From Kribbella amoyensis (GTDB taxonomy: Bacteria; Actinomycetota; Actinomycetes; Propionibacteriales; Kribbellaceae), in NCBI RefSeq assembly GCF_007828865.1, contig NZ_VIVK01000001.1, positions 4,464,001 through 4,528,000 of the forward strand: 64,000 nt of DNA. Direction: 5' to 3'. The first letter of the stretch is position 1; the number at the start of each line of letters is the position of its first letter. This document shows, piece by piece, positions 35,017-42,877 of the stretch. Position numbers and translations under genes: made by a program. A model generated the notes under the pieces. It saw nothing but the letters and a program-made list of their open reading frames with translations. It had not been told where the DNA came from and did no database searches.

Positions 35017-36474
35017 ATGAGCGACCAACTCGAGCGGGATGCTGCTGGTGCGTTGATTGTCGGTTTTCATGGGGCGACGCCTTCGGATGAGCTTCGGCGT
35101 GCGGTTGCGGCTGGGCTTGGGGCCGTCATCTTGTTCACCCGGAACGTTGTCGACGCCGACCAGGTCGCCGCGTTGACGGCGGCGTTGCGGGCCGAGCGGC
35201 CGGATCTGCTGATCGCGATCGATCACGAGGGTGGCGAGTTCTCCCATCTGTCGCCGGCGAACCCGTGGCCGCTGTCCTCCCCGCGTTCGCTCGGCGAACT
35301 GGACGACGTCGAGCTGACCCGCGCGTCCGCCCGCGACGCCGCGGCCACGCTGGCCCTGCTCGGGATCGACGTGATGCTCGCGCCGTCGGTCGACGTGAAC
35401 AGCAACCCGGCGAACCCGATCATCTCGACCCGCTCGTTCGGCACCACCGCGGATCTCGTCTCGCGGCACGGGGTCGCCTTCGTCCAGGGGGTCCGGGACG
35501 CCGGGATCGCCGCCTGCCCGAAGCACTTCCCGGGGCACGGTGACGTCGCGGTCGACTCGCATCTCGCGCTGCCGCGGGTGGACCGGTCGATCGAGGAGGT
35601 CGGCGCCGTCGAACTCGCGCCGTTCCGCGCCACCATCGAGGCCGGCGCCGACGTGATCATGTCCGCGCACATCGTCTTCTCCGCGTACGACGACCAGCCG
35701 GCCACGTTGTCCCACCGGATCCTGCAGGGCCTGCTCCGTGACGAGCTCGGGTTCACCGGCGTGACCACGACCGACGCGCTGGAGATGCAGGCGATCACCA
35801 ACACCCGCTCGATCGAGGACGCCGCGGTCGCGTCGATCCGGGCCGGCGCGGACCTGGCGATGATCGCGGTCGGCGACGCGAATCCGCAGGCCCTGACCGA
35901 CCGAATCGTCGAGGCTGTCCGGACCGGATCCCTGGACGCCGCCCGGGTCGCCGAAGCCGCGTCCCGGGTCCGCGATCTCGGTGCGACGCTGGCGACACGG
36001 ACCCGTCAGTCCGGGCTCGACGGCGCCCCGGTGCGTGAGGTTGCTGCTCGCGTGGTGGCCGGTCAGGAGTTCCCCGCGCTCGGCAGCGCGCCGTACGTGG
36101 TGGATCTGACGCAGGGGCTGCACCCGGCCTGGAACCCGTACTTCAGCGGCCTCCCGGAGGTGTTCCGCCGGATCGCGACCGACTCGGCCGGTGTCGTACT
36201 CCGCGCCGAGGACCCGGCCGCCCTCGCCGAAGCCCAGGCCGCCGCGACCGGCCGGCCACTCGTCATCGCGATCCAGGACGCGGTCCGTACGCCGTGGATG
36301 CGCGCGGCGCTCGAACAACTCCTGCGAGGCCGCGAGCGTGACGTCTTCGTCCTGTGCACCGGCATCCCCGAGGACCGCGCCCTCGTACCGGCCGGCGTCC
36401 CCACCGCGGTCACCTACGGCCGCAACCTGGTCGTCCTGGAGTCCGTCGCCGAGGTGCTCACCCGCAACGCCTGA
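35017..36474 (+). CDS. GH3 beta-N-acetylhexosaminidase, NagZ-type
   Basis: A 485-residue glycoside hydrolase family 3 protein. NagZ-type motifs: LLIAIDHEGGEFSHL, the KHFPGHGD loop that carries the unusual His/Asp general-acid dyad (about residue 167), and the nucleophile region FTGVTTTDALEM. It should release N-acetylglucosamine from muropeptides or glycoconjugates. A second C-terminal domain (~340-485) is present, as in longer actinobacterial forms, with YVVDLTQGLHPAWN and VFVLCTGIPEDRAL. No signal peptide, so cytoplasmic. The gene is preceded by the G-rich tract; ATG start with a weak GAGGG. It is followed on the opposite strand by a ROK regulator. Confidence 0.9.
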   Translation: MSDQLERDAAGALIVGFHGATPSDELRRAVAAGLGAVILFTRNVVDADQVAALTAALRAERPDLLIAIDHEGGEFSHLSPANPWPLSSPRSLGELDDVELTRASARDAAATLALLGIDVMLAPSVDVNSNPANPIISTRSFGTTADLVSRHGVAFVQGVRDAGIAACPKHFPGHGDVAVDSHLALPRVDRSIEEVGAVELAPFRATIEAGADVIMSAHIVFSAYDDQPATLSHRILQGLLRDELGFTGVTTTDALEMQAITNTRSIEDAAVASIRAGADLAMIAVGDANPQALTDRIVEAVRTGSLDAARVAEAASRVRDLGATLATRTRQSGLDGAPVREVAARVVAGQEFPALGSAPYVVDLTQGLHPAWNPYFSGLPEVFRRIATDSAGVVLRAEDPAALAEAQAAATGRPLVIAIQDAVRTPWMRAALEQLLRGRERDVFVLCTGIPEDRALVPAGVPTAVTYGRNLVVLESVAEVLTRNA

Positions 36475-36495
36475 GCGACGTACCGCCCGTCGTGG

Positions 36496-37698
36496 TCAGA
36501 AGCGGCGGGCGGTCAGGGTGAGGTCCAGGGCGTTCTGTTCCACGTAGTTGAGGGCGTGCCGTACGGCGCCGACCGAGACGATGGTGTCGCCCAGGGGAGA
36601 GGCCGCGACGCGGGGTGGGGTCGTGGTGAAGGTGGCCAGTTGCTCCTCGACGGCGGGGAGCAGGGCGCGGGCCGCCTCCGCGACGGCGCCGCCGAGGATA
36701 ATCAGCTCGGGGTTGAAGAGGATCGCGAGGGTGGCGACCACGCGGGCGGTCCGCGCGGCCACCTCGGCAAGGATGCCTTGGGCAATGAGATCGCCCTTGG
36801 CGGCGGCCGCGAAGACCAGCTCGGCGGTGACCGGATCAGGCCCGGCCAGGTCGCGCAGGATCGTGTCGATGGCCGGATCGGCCAGGGCGGCGGTGCCGAG
36901 CTCGCGGGCGGTGCGGGCGATGCCGTGGGTGTCGCCGACGCCTTCGACCAGCTTGAGGTACACCATCTCGCCGGCACCGCCGCGGCTGCCGTGCAGGAGC
37001 CGGCCGGAATCCATCAGGCCCGCACCGAAGCGTTCGCCCGCGAGTAGTACGACCAGGTCGTCGACGTCGCGCCCGACCCCGCGCCAGTGCTCGCCGAGGA
37101 CGGCCAGGTTCGCGTCGTTCTCCAACAAGGCCGGCCAGCCGTGCTGCTGGGACAGCCGCGCGGTCAGCCCGGTGTCGAACCGGCGCCAGAACTCGTCGTC
37201 GGCCAGGATGTTGCCGGTCCGGTCCACCGGGGCCGCGACGCCGACCCCGGCCGCGATCACGTCGGAGTCGGTCACCCCGGCCTCCGCGACCGCCTCGGCC
37301 ACCGCCTGGTCGACCAGGTCGGTCCGCTGCTGCGGGGTCTCCTGGCCGGTGAACGAGCGGCCGGCCCGGGCCAGCGTCTCGCCGCGCAGGTTCGCCGCGA
37401 CCACGATGGTCTTGCTCGCGCCGACGTCGATGCCCAGCACGTACCCGGCCTGGCTGTTGAACTCGAACCGGCGGGACGGCCGGCCGACGGTGGTGTCGTC
37501 GCGGCCGGGGTCGAGCTCGACCACCCAGCCCATCTCGATCAGGTCGTTGCAGACCGCGTGCACGGTCGCGCGGGTCAGTCCGGTGGCCTCGATCAGGCCT
37601 GTTCCGGTCATCACCCCCGCGGTCGAGAGCACGCCGAGTAGCTTGCCGGCATTGACCCGGCGCAACAGGGGCGGCGTGGCCGCCGAAGTCTTCGGCAT
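36496..37698 (-). CDS. ROK-family transcriptional repressor
   Basis: About 400 residues. An N-terminal winged helix-turn-helix (~10-75; GLIEATGLTRATVHAVCNDLIEMGWVVE) is fused to a ROK sugar-kinase-like domain starting YVLGIDVGASKTIVVAAN. The kinase domain lacks a clean CxCGxxGCxE zinc motif, consistent with a sensor rather than an enzyme. ROK repressors such as NagC and XylR release DNA on binding a sugar. It is divergent from the alpha-glucosidase gene across 131 bp with an AT-rich palindrome, so it very probably controls that gene and itself. I start at the ATG of MPKTSAATPP because it has AAGAGGG upstream; a start 12 codons earlier is possible. Confidence 0.9.
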   Translation of the reverse strand: MPKTSAATPPLLRRVNAGKLLGVLSTAGVMTGTGLIEATGLTRATVHAVCNDLIEMGWVVELDPGRDDTTVGRPSRRFEFNSQAGYVLGIDVGASKTIVVAANLRGETLARAGRSFTGQETPQQRTDLVDQAVAEAVAEAGVTDSDVIAAGVGVAAPVDRTGNILADDEFWRRFDTGLTARLSQQHGWPALLENDANLAVLGEHWRGVGRDVDDLVVLLAGERFGAGLMDSGRLLHGSRGGAGEMVYLKLVEGVGDTHGIARTARELGTAALADPAIDTILRDLAGPDPVTAELVFAAAAKGDLIAQGILAEVAARTARVVATLAILFNPELIILGGAVAEAARALLPAVEEQLATFTTTPPRVAASPLGDTIVSVGAVRHALNYVEQNALDLTLTARRF

Positions 37699-37749
37699 AA
37701 CCCTCTTGACCTCCTCGCAGAACCCCGCGCACAATACTGCAGAATCTAA

Positions 37750-37764
37750 ATATAGAGTCTATAT
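37750..37764. promoter_or_regulatory. Candidate ROK operator
   Basis: The perfect palindrome ATATAGA-G-TCTATAT lies in a sharply AT-rich stretch (37,738-37,772) in the divergent region between the ROK repressor and the alpha-glucosidase. On the minus strand TAGACT with a 17-bp spacer before AGTATT is a plausible promoter overlapping it. Position, symmetry and base composition all fit an operator; ligand and binding are inferred. Confidence 0.65.
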
Positions 37765-37829
37765 AAATTTCGCGGCAATGTCGCCGTCACCTCCAGGCAA
37801 CACCACCGCCGATCCTGAGTGAGGCCCCC

Positions 37830-39485
37830 TTGACCAGCACCGACCTCCAGGCGTCCCGCGCAGTGAGCCCCTCCGACCCGGACTGGTGGCGCCAGGCCGT
37901 CGTCTACCAGATCTACCCGCGCAGCTTCGCCGACTCCAACGGCGACGGCGTCGGCGACCTGCAGGGCATCATCAGCCGGGTCCCGTACCTGGTCGAGCTC
38001 GGCATCGACGCGGTCTGGCTGAGCCCGTTCTACCCGTCCGCGCTGGCCGACGGCGGGTACGACGTGGACGACTATCGCGACGTGGACCCGCGGCTCGGCA
38101 CCCTGGCCGACTTCGACCAACTGGTCGGCGCGCTGCACGGCGCCGGGATCAAGCTGATCGTCGACATCGTGCCGAACCACTCCTCCGACCGGCACGTCTG
38201 GTTCCAGGAGGCGCTCAAGGCCGCGAAGGGCTCGGCGGCCCGGGACCGGTACATCTTCCGCGAGGGTGCCGGCGACGAGCCGCCGTCGGACTGGGACTCG
38301 GTCTTCGGCGGCTCCGCGTGGACCCGGATCGAGGACGGCCAGTACTACCTGCACCTGTTCGCGGCCGAGCAGCCGGACCTGAACTGGGACAACCGGGAGG
38401 TCCGCGACGACTTCCTGAAGACGCTGCGGTTCTGGTCCGACCGTGGCGTGGACGGCTTCCGGGTCGACGTGGCGCACGCGCTGGTCAAGGACCTGACCGA
38501 GCCGCTGCCGTCGAAGACCACGCTGCCGCGGCAGTCGGAGTCGAACGGCATCCACCCGCTGTGGGACCGCGACGAGGTGCACGAGATCTACCAGGAGTGG
38601 CGCGAGGTCCTGAACGACTACGACCCGCCGCGGTCCGCGGTCGCCGAGGCGTTCGTACCGGCCGCCCGCCGCGCGCGGTACGCAAGTGCCCAGGGGCTGG
38701 GGCAGGCGTTCAACTTCGACCTGCTGCAGGCGGACTGGGACTACGACCGGTTCGTCCAGGTGATCAAGGAGAACCTCGCGCTGGTCGAGCAGAACGGCTC
38801 GTCCTCGACCTGGGTGTTCTCCAACCACGACGTGGTTCGGCACGCGACCCGGTACGGGCTGCCGAAGGACCCGAACGGGCGCTGGCAGGACGGCAAGGCG
38901 TGGCTGCTCAGCAACGGCACCGAGCCGACGGTCGACGTCGAGCAGGGGCTGCGCCGGGCTCGTGCGGCGGTGCTGCTGATGCTGGCGCTGCCGGGCTCGG
39001 CGTACCTGTACCAGGGCGAGGAGCTCGGGCTGCAGGAGGTCGGCGAGCTGCCGGCCGCGAACCTGCAGGACCCGGCGTACTTCCGCTCGAAGGGTGCCGA
39101 GAAGGGCCGGGACGGCTGCCGCGTGCCGCTGCCGTGGACGGTCGGCGGGCTGTCGTTCGGCTTCGGCACCGGCGGGTCGCACCTGCTGCAGCCGACCTGG
39201 TTCGGCGGGTACTCCGTGGAGGCGCAGGTCGGCGACCCGGACTCGACGCTGAGCCTGTACCGCAAGGCGCTCGCGGTCCGTCGTGGCCTGCAGACCGGTG
39301 AAGGGCTGGAGTGGGTGGACGGTGTCGACTGGCTGCTCCACTTCAAGCGGCCCGGCGGCTGGCAGTCGGTGACGAACTTCGGCGCGGCCCCGGTGGAGCT
39401 GCCCGAGGGTGCGGTGGTCGTGCTGTCGAGCGGTCCGCTCGAAGGCGCGAAGCTGCCGACCGACACGACCGCCTGGCTGATCTGA
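37830..39485 (+). CDS. GH13 alpha-glucosidase (oligo-1,6-glucosidase-like)
   Basis: A 551-residue family 13 enzyme. Conserved regions in order: VVYQIYPRSFADSNGDGVGDL, DIVPNHSSDRH (region I), GFRVDVAHALVKD (region II, nucleophile Asp), ALVEQNG/ the acid Glu in VAEAFVPA (region III), and WVFSNHDVVRHATR (region IV). The pattern matches exo-acting alpha-glucosidases of the oligo-1,6/maltose group. It hydrolyses maltose, isomaltose or trehalose-like oligosaccharides in the cytoplasm; no signal peptide. The start is a TTG with GAGG upstream. Likely repressed by the divergent ROK regulator. A strong terminator follows. Confidence 0.93.
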   Translation: MTSTDLQASRAVSPSDPDWWRQAVVYQIYPRSFADSNGDGVGDLQGIISRVPYLVELGIDAVWLSPFYPSALADGGYDVDDYRDVDPRLGTLADFDQLVGALHGAGIKLIVDIVPNHSSDRHVWFQEALKAAKGSAARDRYIFREGAGDEPPSDWDSVFGGSAWTRIEDGQYYLHLFAAEQPDLNWDNREVRDDFLKTLRFWSDRGVDGFRVDVAHALVKDLTEPLPSKTTLPRQSESNGIHPLWDRDEVHEIYQEWREVLNDYDPPRSAVAEAFVPAARRARYASAQGLGQAFNFDLLQADWDYDRFVQVIKENLALVEQNGSSSTWVFSNHDVVRHATRYGLPKDPNGRWQDGKAWLLSNGTEPTVDVEQGLRRARAAVLLMLALPGSAYLYQGEELGLQEVGELPAANLQDPAYFRSKGAEKGRDGCRVPLPWTVGGLSFGFGTGGSHLLQPTWFGGYSVEAQVGDPDSTLSLYRKALAVRRGLQTGEGLEWVDGVDWLLHFKRPGGWQSVTNFGAAPVELPEGAVVVLSSGPLEGAKLPTDTTAWLI

Positions 39486-39507
39486 GCCGACCGGCTCAGT
39501 AAAGACT

Positions 39508-39563
39508 GCGGACGCGCGACCGGGTACCTCCCCTCAGCCCGGTCACGCGTCCGCGGGGGTTTC
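39508..39563 (+). terminator. Terminator of the alpha-glucosidase gene
   Basis: GCGGACGCG (39508-39516) pairs with CGCGTCCGC (39546-39554) and, inside, ACCGGG with CCCGGT, then GGGGGTTTC follows. A smaller perfect hairpin CTGAGCCG-AC-CGGCTCAG spans the stop codon itself (39482-39499). Confidence 0.8.
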
Positions 39564-39607
39564 ACTCCGGCCACCCGCCCGTCCGCCCGGTGCGGCAGGA
39601 TGGGCGG

Positions 39608-40741
39608 GTGACTGCTTCGCTTGGGGATGTCGTTCGGGTACTAGACGCGTTGTACGACCCGGCCTGGGCCGAGAGTTGGGATGCCGTCGGCCTGGTCAGC
39701 GGGGATCCTGGTCAGCCGGTGCGGCGGATCCTCTTCGCCGTCGACCCGATGCGCGCGGTGGTGGACGAGGCGATCGAGGGGAAGTTCGACCTGATCGTCA
39801 GTCACCACCCCCTGCTCCTGCGTGGCGTGAACAGTGTCGCCGCCACCACGCCGAAGGGCCGGGTCGTGCACGACCTGATCCGGAACGGCGTCGCCCTGCA
39901 CGTCTGCCACACCAACGCGGACAACGCGAACCCGGGTGTGAGCGACGCGTTGGCGGCCGCGCTCGGCCTGACCGGGACGCGCCCGTTGAAGGCGATGCCG
40001 GCCGAGGCGATGGACAAGCTCGTCGTGTACGTCCCCGTCGCCGAGACGCAGGCGATGATCGACGCGCTCGCGGCCGCCGGCGCCGGCCGGATCGGCGACT
40101 ACGACCGGGCCGCCTGGTCCACCACCGGCGAGGGAACCTTCCGGCCGTTGGCGGGCGCGAACCCGACCATCGGCGAGGTCGGCGGTATCGAGGTCGTGCC
40201 CGAGTCGCGGGTCGAGATGGTGCTGCCGCGGTCCCGCCGGCGCGCGGTCGTCGCGGCGATGCGGGCCGCGCACTCCTACGAGGAACCGGCCTTCGACGTG
40301 TACGAGATGGCGTCGTTGCCGAGCGTGCGCGGCGGTGGCCGGATCGGCGTACTCCCGCGGCCGGTTCCGTTGGCCGAGTTCGCGCGGATCGTCCAGGACG
40401 GTCTGCCGCGGACCGAGCACGGGGTGCGCGTCTCGGGTGATCCGGAGCGGCTGATCGAGTCGGTCGCCGTGGTCGGGGGAGCAGGGGACTCGGAGTTCGA
40501 CCGGGTCCGGGCGGCCGGCGTGGACGCGTACGTGACGGCCGACCTGCGGCACCACCCGGCGACCGAGGCCCGCGCGTACGCCGAGGGACCCGCGCTGGTC
40601 GACGTCGCGCACTGGGCCAGCGAGTGGCCGTGGTTGCGGGACGCCGAACGCCTCCTGGTCGCGGGGTTGGCAGAGCAGGGCAGTACCGTGGACACTCACA
40701 TCTCGACGCTCTGCACGGACGCCTGGACCCTGCGGCTCTGA
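39608..40741 (+). CDS. Nif3-like dinuclear metal centre protein (GTP cyclohydrolase I type 2/NIF3 family)
   Basis: About 377 residues. Metal-ligand motifs of the Nif3/YbgI family: LIVSHHPLLLRGVNSV (His-His), LHVCHTNADNANPG, and near the C-terminus VTADLRHHPATEARAYAEGPALVDVAHW. A central inserted domain (~130-235) is the CutA-like insert found in longer Nif3 proteins. The function of the family is still unsettled. I start at the GTG of VTASLGDVV; the open frame begins six codons earlier. It heads a conserved actinobacterial trio with the zinc ribbon and RNase H-phosphatase genes (Rv2230c-Rv2229c-Rv2228c order in M. tuberculosis). Confidence 0.9.
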   Translation: MTASLGDVVRVLDALYDPAWAESWDAVGLVSGDPGQPVRRILFAVDPMRAVVDEAIEGKFDLIVSHHPLLLRGVNSVAATTPKGRVVHDLIRNGVALHVCHTNADNANPGVSDALAAALGLTGTRPLKAMPAEAMDKLVVYVPVAETQAMIDALAAAGAGRIGDYDRAAWSTTGEGTFRPLAGANPTIGEVGGIEVVPESRVEMVLPRSRRRAVVAAMRAAHSYEEPAFDVYEMASLPSVRGGGRIGVLPRPVPLAEFARIVQDGLPRTEHGVRVSGDPERLIESVAVVGGAGDSEFDRVRAAGVDAYVTADLRHHPATEARAYAEGPALVDVAHWASEWPWLRDAERLLVAGLAEQGSTVDTHISTLCTDAWTLRL

Positions 40742-40801
40742 CCCCGGGACCGCGTCGGCAGCAGCTGAACAACTGAACGCGCCGTAGCGAAGGAGCCGAC
40801 C

Positions 40802-41545
40802 CTGAACGCCGAGCCCGCTGTCCAACGCCGGTTGCTGGACCTGCAGGATCTCGACCTGCAGCTGGATCAGGTCGCCCACAAGCGCAAGTCGCTGCCCGAG
40901 CACCAGGCGCTCACCGCACTGGCCGCCGAGAAGTCGGTGGTCGACCGCGAGCTGGTCACCGCCGACACCGAGGTGTCCGACCTGCAACGCGAACAGAAGA
41001 AGGCCGACAGCGACGTCGAGCAGGTCCGGCAGCGGAAGGCGCGCAACCAGCAGCGCCTCGACTCCGGCCAGGTCACGTCGCCGAAGGACCTGGAGGGACT
41101 GCAGCACGAGATCGGTTCGCTGGACCGGCGGATCGCCGATCTGGAGGACGCCGAGCTCGAGGTGATGGAGAAGCTGGAGGCCGCCGAGGCGACCCAGGCC
41201 GAGCTGCGTACCCGGGCCGAGGCGTTCGCGGGTCGGCAGGCCGAGCTGGAGACCAGCCGGGACGCCGCCACCAAGGACCTCGACGAGCAGCGCGCCACCG
41301 TCGGCGACCAGCGCGCCACCGTCGCCGCCGAGCTGCCGGACGACCTGGTCACGCAGTACCAGCGGCTGCGTGAGCGCAACGGCGGGATCGGTGCCGCGCC
41401 GCTGGTCGGCAAGCGGTGCATGGGCTGCCGGATGGAGCTCGCCCCGTCCGACCTGAACCGGATCCGCGCGGCCGCGCCGGACGTGGTGCTGCGGTGTGAG
41501 GAGTGCGGGCGGATCCTCGTCCGGACTTCGGAGAGCGGCGTATGA
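40802..41545 (+). CDS. Coiled-coil C4 zinc-ribbon protein, CTG start
   Basis: About 247 residues: a long antiparallel coiled coil (residues ~10-190, rich in Glu, Lys, Gln, Leu) followed by a C-terminal zinc ribbon with two CxxC pairs (RCMGCRMELAP and RCEECGRILV). Homologous proteins begin MNAEPA-like before RLLDLQDLDLQLDQ; that segment is encoded here from a CTG at 40802 with AAGGAG six bases upstream, whereas the first conventional start is a TTG at 40832 inside the conserved region. I therefore annotate a rare CTG start. It probably works as a nucleic-acid or ribosome-associated factor (inference). Its stop overlaps the next start by 4 bp (ATGA). Confidence 0.85.
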   Translation: MNAEPAVQRRLLDLQDLDLQLDQVAHKRKSLPEHQALTALAAEKSVVDRELVTADTEVSDLQREQKKADSDVEQVRQRKARNQQRLDSGQVTSPKDLEGLQHEIGSLDRRIADLEDAELEVMEKLEAAEATQAELRTRAEAFAGRQAELETSRDAATKDLDEQRATVGDQRATVAAELPDDLVTQYQRLRERNGGIGAAPLVGKRCMGCRMELAPSDLNRIRAAAPDVVLRCEECGRILVRTSESGV

Positions 41546-42660
41546 GCCCGGACCACGTCATCGTCGAGGCCGACGGTGGCTCCCGGGGCAACCCGGGCCC
41601 CGCGGCGTACGGTGCGCTGGTGCGGGACCCGGCCACCGGCGCGGTCATCGCGCAGGCCGGGGTGACGATCGGTGTCGCGACGAACAACGTGGCCGAGTAC
41701 AGCGGTCTGATCGCCGGGCTCGAGCTGGCCGCGGAGTACGCGCCGAACGCGTCCATCGAGGTCCGGATGGACTCCAAGCTGGTCGTCGAGCAGATGGCCG
41801 GCCGGTGGAAGGTCAAGCACCCGGACCTCAAGCCGCTCGCGATCAAGGCGCAGGGCCTGGCTCCGTTCGGTACCGAGTGGACGTGGGTGCCGCGGGCCAA
41901 GAACGCGGCCGCCGACGCGCTCGCGAACATGGCGCTCGACGGCAAGCCGGTACCGCTGAAGCCGGCCGAGAGCTCGGCGGCCCCGGTCGCCACGGAGCCG
42001 TCGGACCTGCAGAAGGCCTTGCGTGGTTGGGGTGCGCCGGCCGAACCGCCGACGCGGCTGCTCTTCCTGCGGCACGGCGAGACCCCGCACACGGTGGACA
42101 AGCGGTTCTCCGGTTCGGGCGGGGACGACCCGGGGCTGAGCGAGACCGGCGAGGCGCAGGCGCGGGCGGCCGCGGAGTACCTGGACCGGCTCGGTGGGGT
42201 CGACGCGGTCGTGACGTCGCCGATGCGGCGGACCCGGCAGACGGCCGCGGTGGTGGCCGACAGGCTCGGGCTCGAGGTCGACGTGCGGGACGGCTGGGTC
42301 GAGTGCTCGTTCGGCGACTGGGACGGGCACACCTTCGCCGAGGTGCAGGAGAAGTGGCCGGAGGCACTCAAGGACTGGCTCGAGTCGACCACGGTCGCGC
42401 CGCCCGGCGGTGAGTCGTTCGACAGTTGCGCCCGGCGGGCCCGCTCGGCGCGCGACGGGTTGCTCGCGTCGTACCCCGGCAAGACGGTCGTCGTGGTCAC
42501 CCACGTGACGCCGATCAAGCTGATGGTCCGCGGGGTCCTGCAGGCGCCGATGTCCTCGATGTTCCGGATGGAGCTGCGCCCGGCGACCCTCACCGAGATC
42601 CACTGGTACGCCGACGGCCTCGCGTCCCTCAGGTCCTTCAACCTCCAACCTGGCCTGTAG
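41542..42660 (+). CDS. Bifunctional RNase HI / phosphoglycerate-mutase-family acid phosphatase
   Basis: About 372 residues. The N-terminal RNase H domain (~1-135) has the acidic residues in VEADGGSRGNPG, NNVAEYSGLI and VRMDSKLVVEQM, plus VPRAKNAAADALANMAL. The C-terminal histidine-phosphatase domain (~170-370) has LLFLRHGETPHTVDKRFSG and VVVVTHVTPIKLMV, the catalytic His pair. The M. tuberculosis orthologue (Rv2228c) has both RNase H and CobC-like alpha-ribazole phosphatase activity. ATG overlaps the zinc-ribbon stop. The stop codon TAG is also the first three bases of repeat element B, so the element has defined the end of this protein. Confidence 0.93.
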   Translation: MSPDHVIVEADGGSRGNPGPAAYGALVRDPATGAVIAQAGVTIGVATNNVAEYSGLIAGLELAAEYAPNASIEVRMDSKLVVEQMAGRWKVKHPDLKPLAIKAQGLAPFGTEWTWVPRAKNAAADALANMALDGKPVPLKPAESSAAPVATEPSDLQKALRGWGAPAEPPTRLLFLRHGETPHTVDKRFSGSGGDDPGLSETGEAQARAAAEYLDRLGGVDAVVTSPMRRTRQTAAVVADRLGLEVDVRDGWVECSFGDWDGHTFAEVQEKWPEALKDWLESTTVAPPGGESFDSCARRARSARDGLLASYPGKTVVVVTHVTPIKLMVRGVLQAPMSSMFRMELRPATLTEIHWYADGLASLRSFNLQPGL

Positions 42661-42826
42661 GCCCTGTCCGGTCATCCCGTGCGTGCTGCGCGGCACTCGG
42701 CACGGCACCTCGCCGCACTGGAGCAAAGGCCACGATGCACCAGCATCGAGGCCTTCCCTCCAGCGCGCCGAGCCACCGCACCGAGCACCTGCTCGCTACT
42801 GCACCGGATGACCGGACAGGGCCTAG
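42658..42826. repeat. MITE-like palindromic element B
   Basis: About 168 bp with 20-bp perfect terminal inverted repeats TAGGCCCTGTCCGGTCATCC (42658-42677 and the complement ending 42825). The interior shares GGCACCTCGCCGCAC, CCACGATGCACC and GCATCGAGG with element A (24582-24750), and GAGCACCTG with its GCGCACCTG-type end, so the two belong together although their arms differ. No coding capacity. It sits between the RNase H-phosphatase gene, whose stop codon it supplies, and the RNB gene. Confidence 0.75.
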
Positions 42827-42877
42827 TCTGACCCCACCCGTACATCGAGGTACGGGTGGACAGGACGGAGTGATCGG

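Noticed and set aside
34486-36318. A 610-codon minus-strand frame over the repeat array and the hexosaminidase gene
   Set aside because: It is antisense to a clear GH3 enzyme and its other half is repeat-derived.
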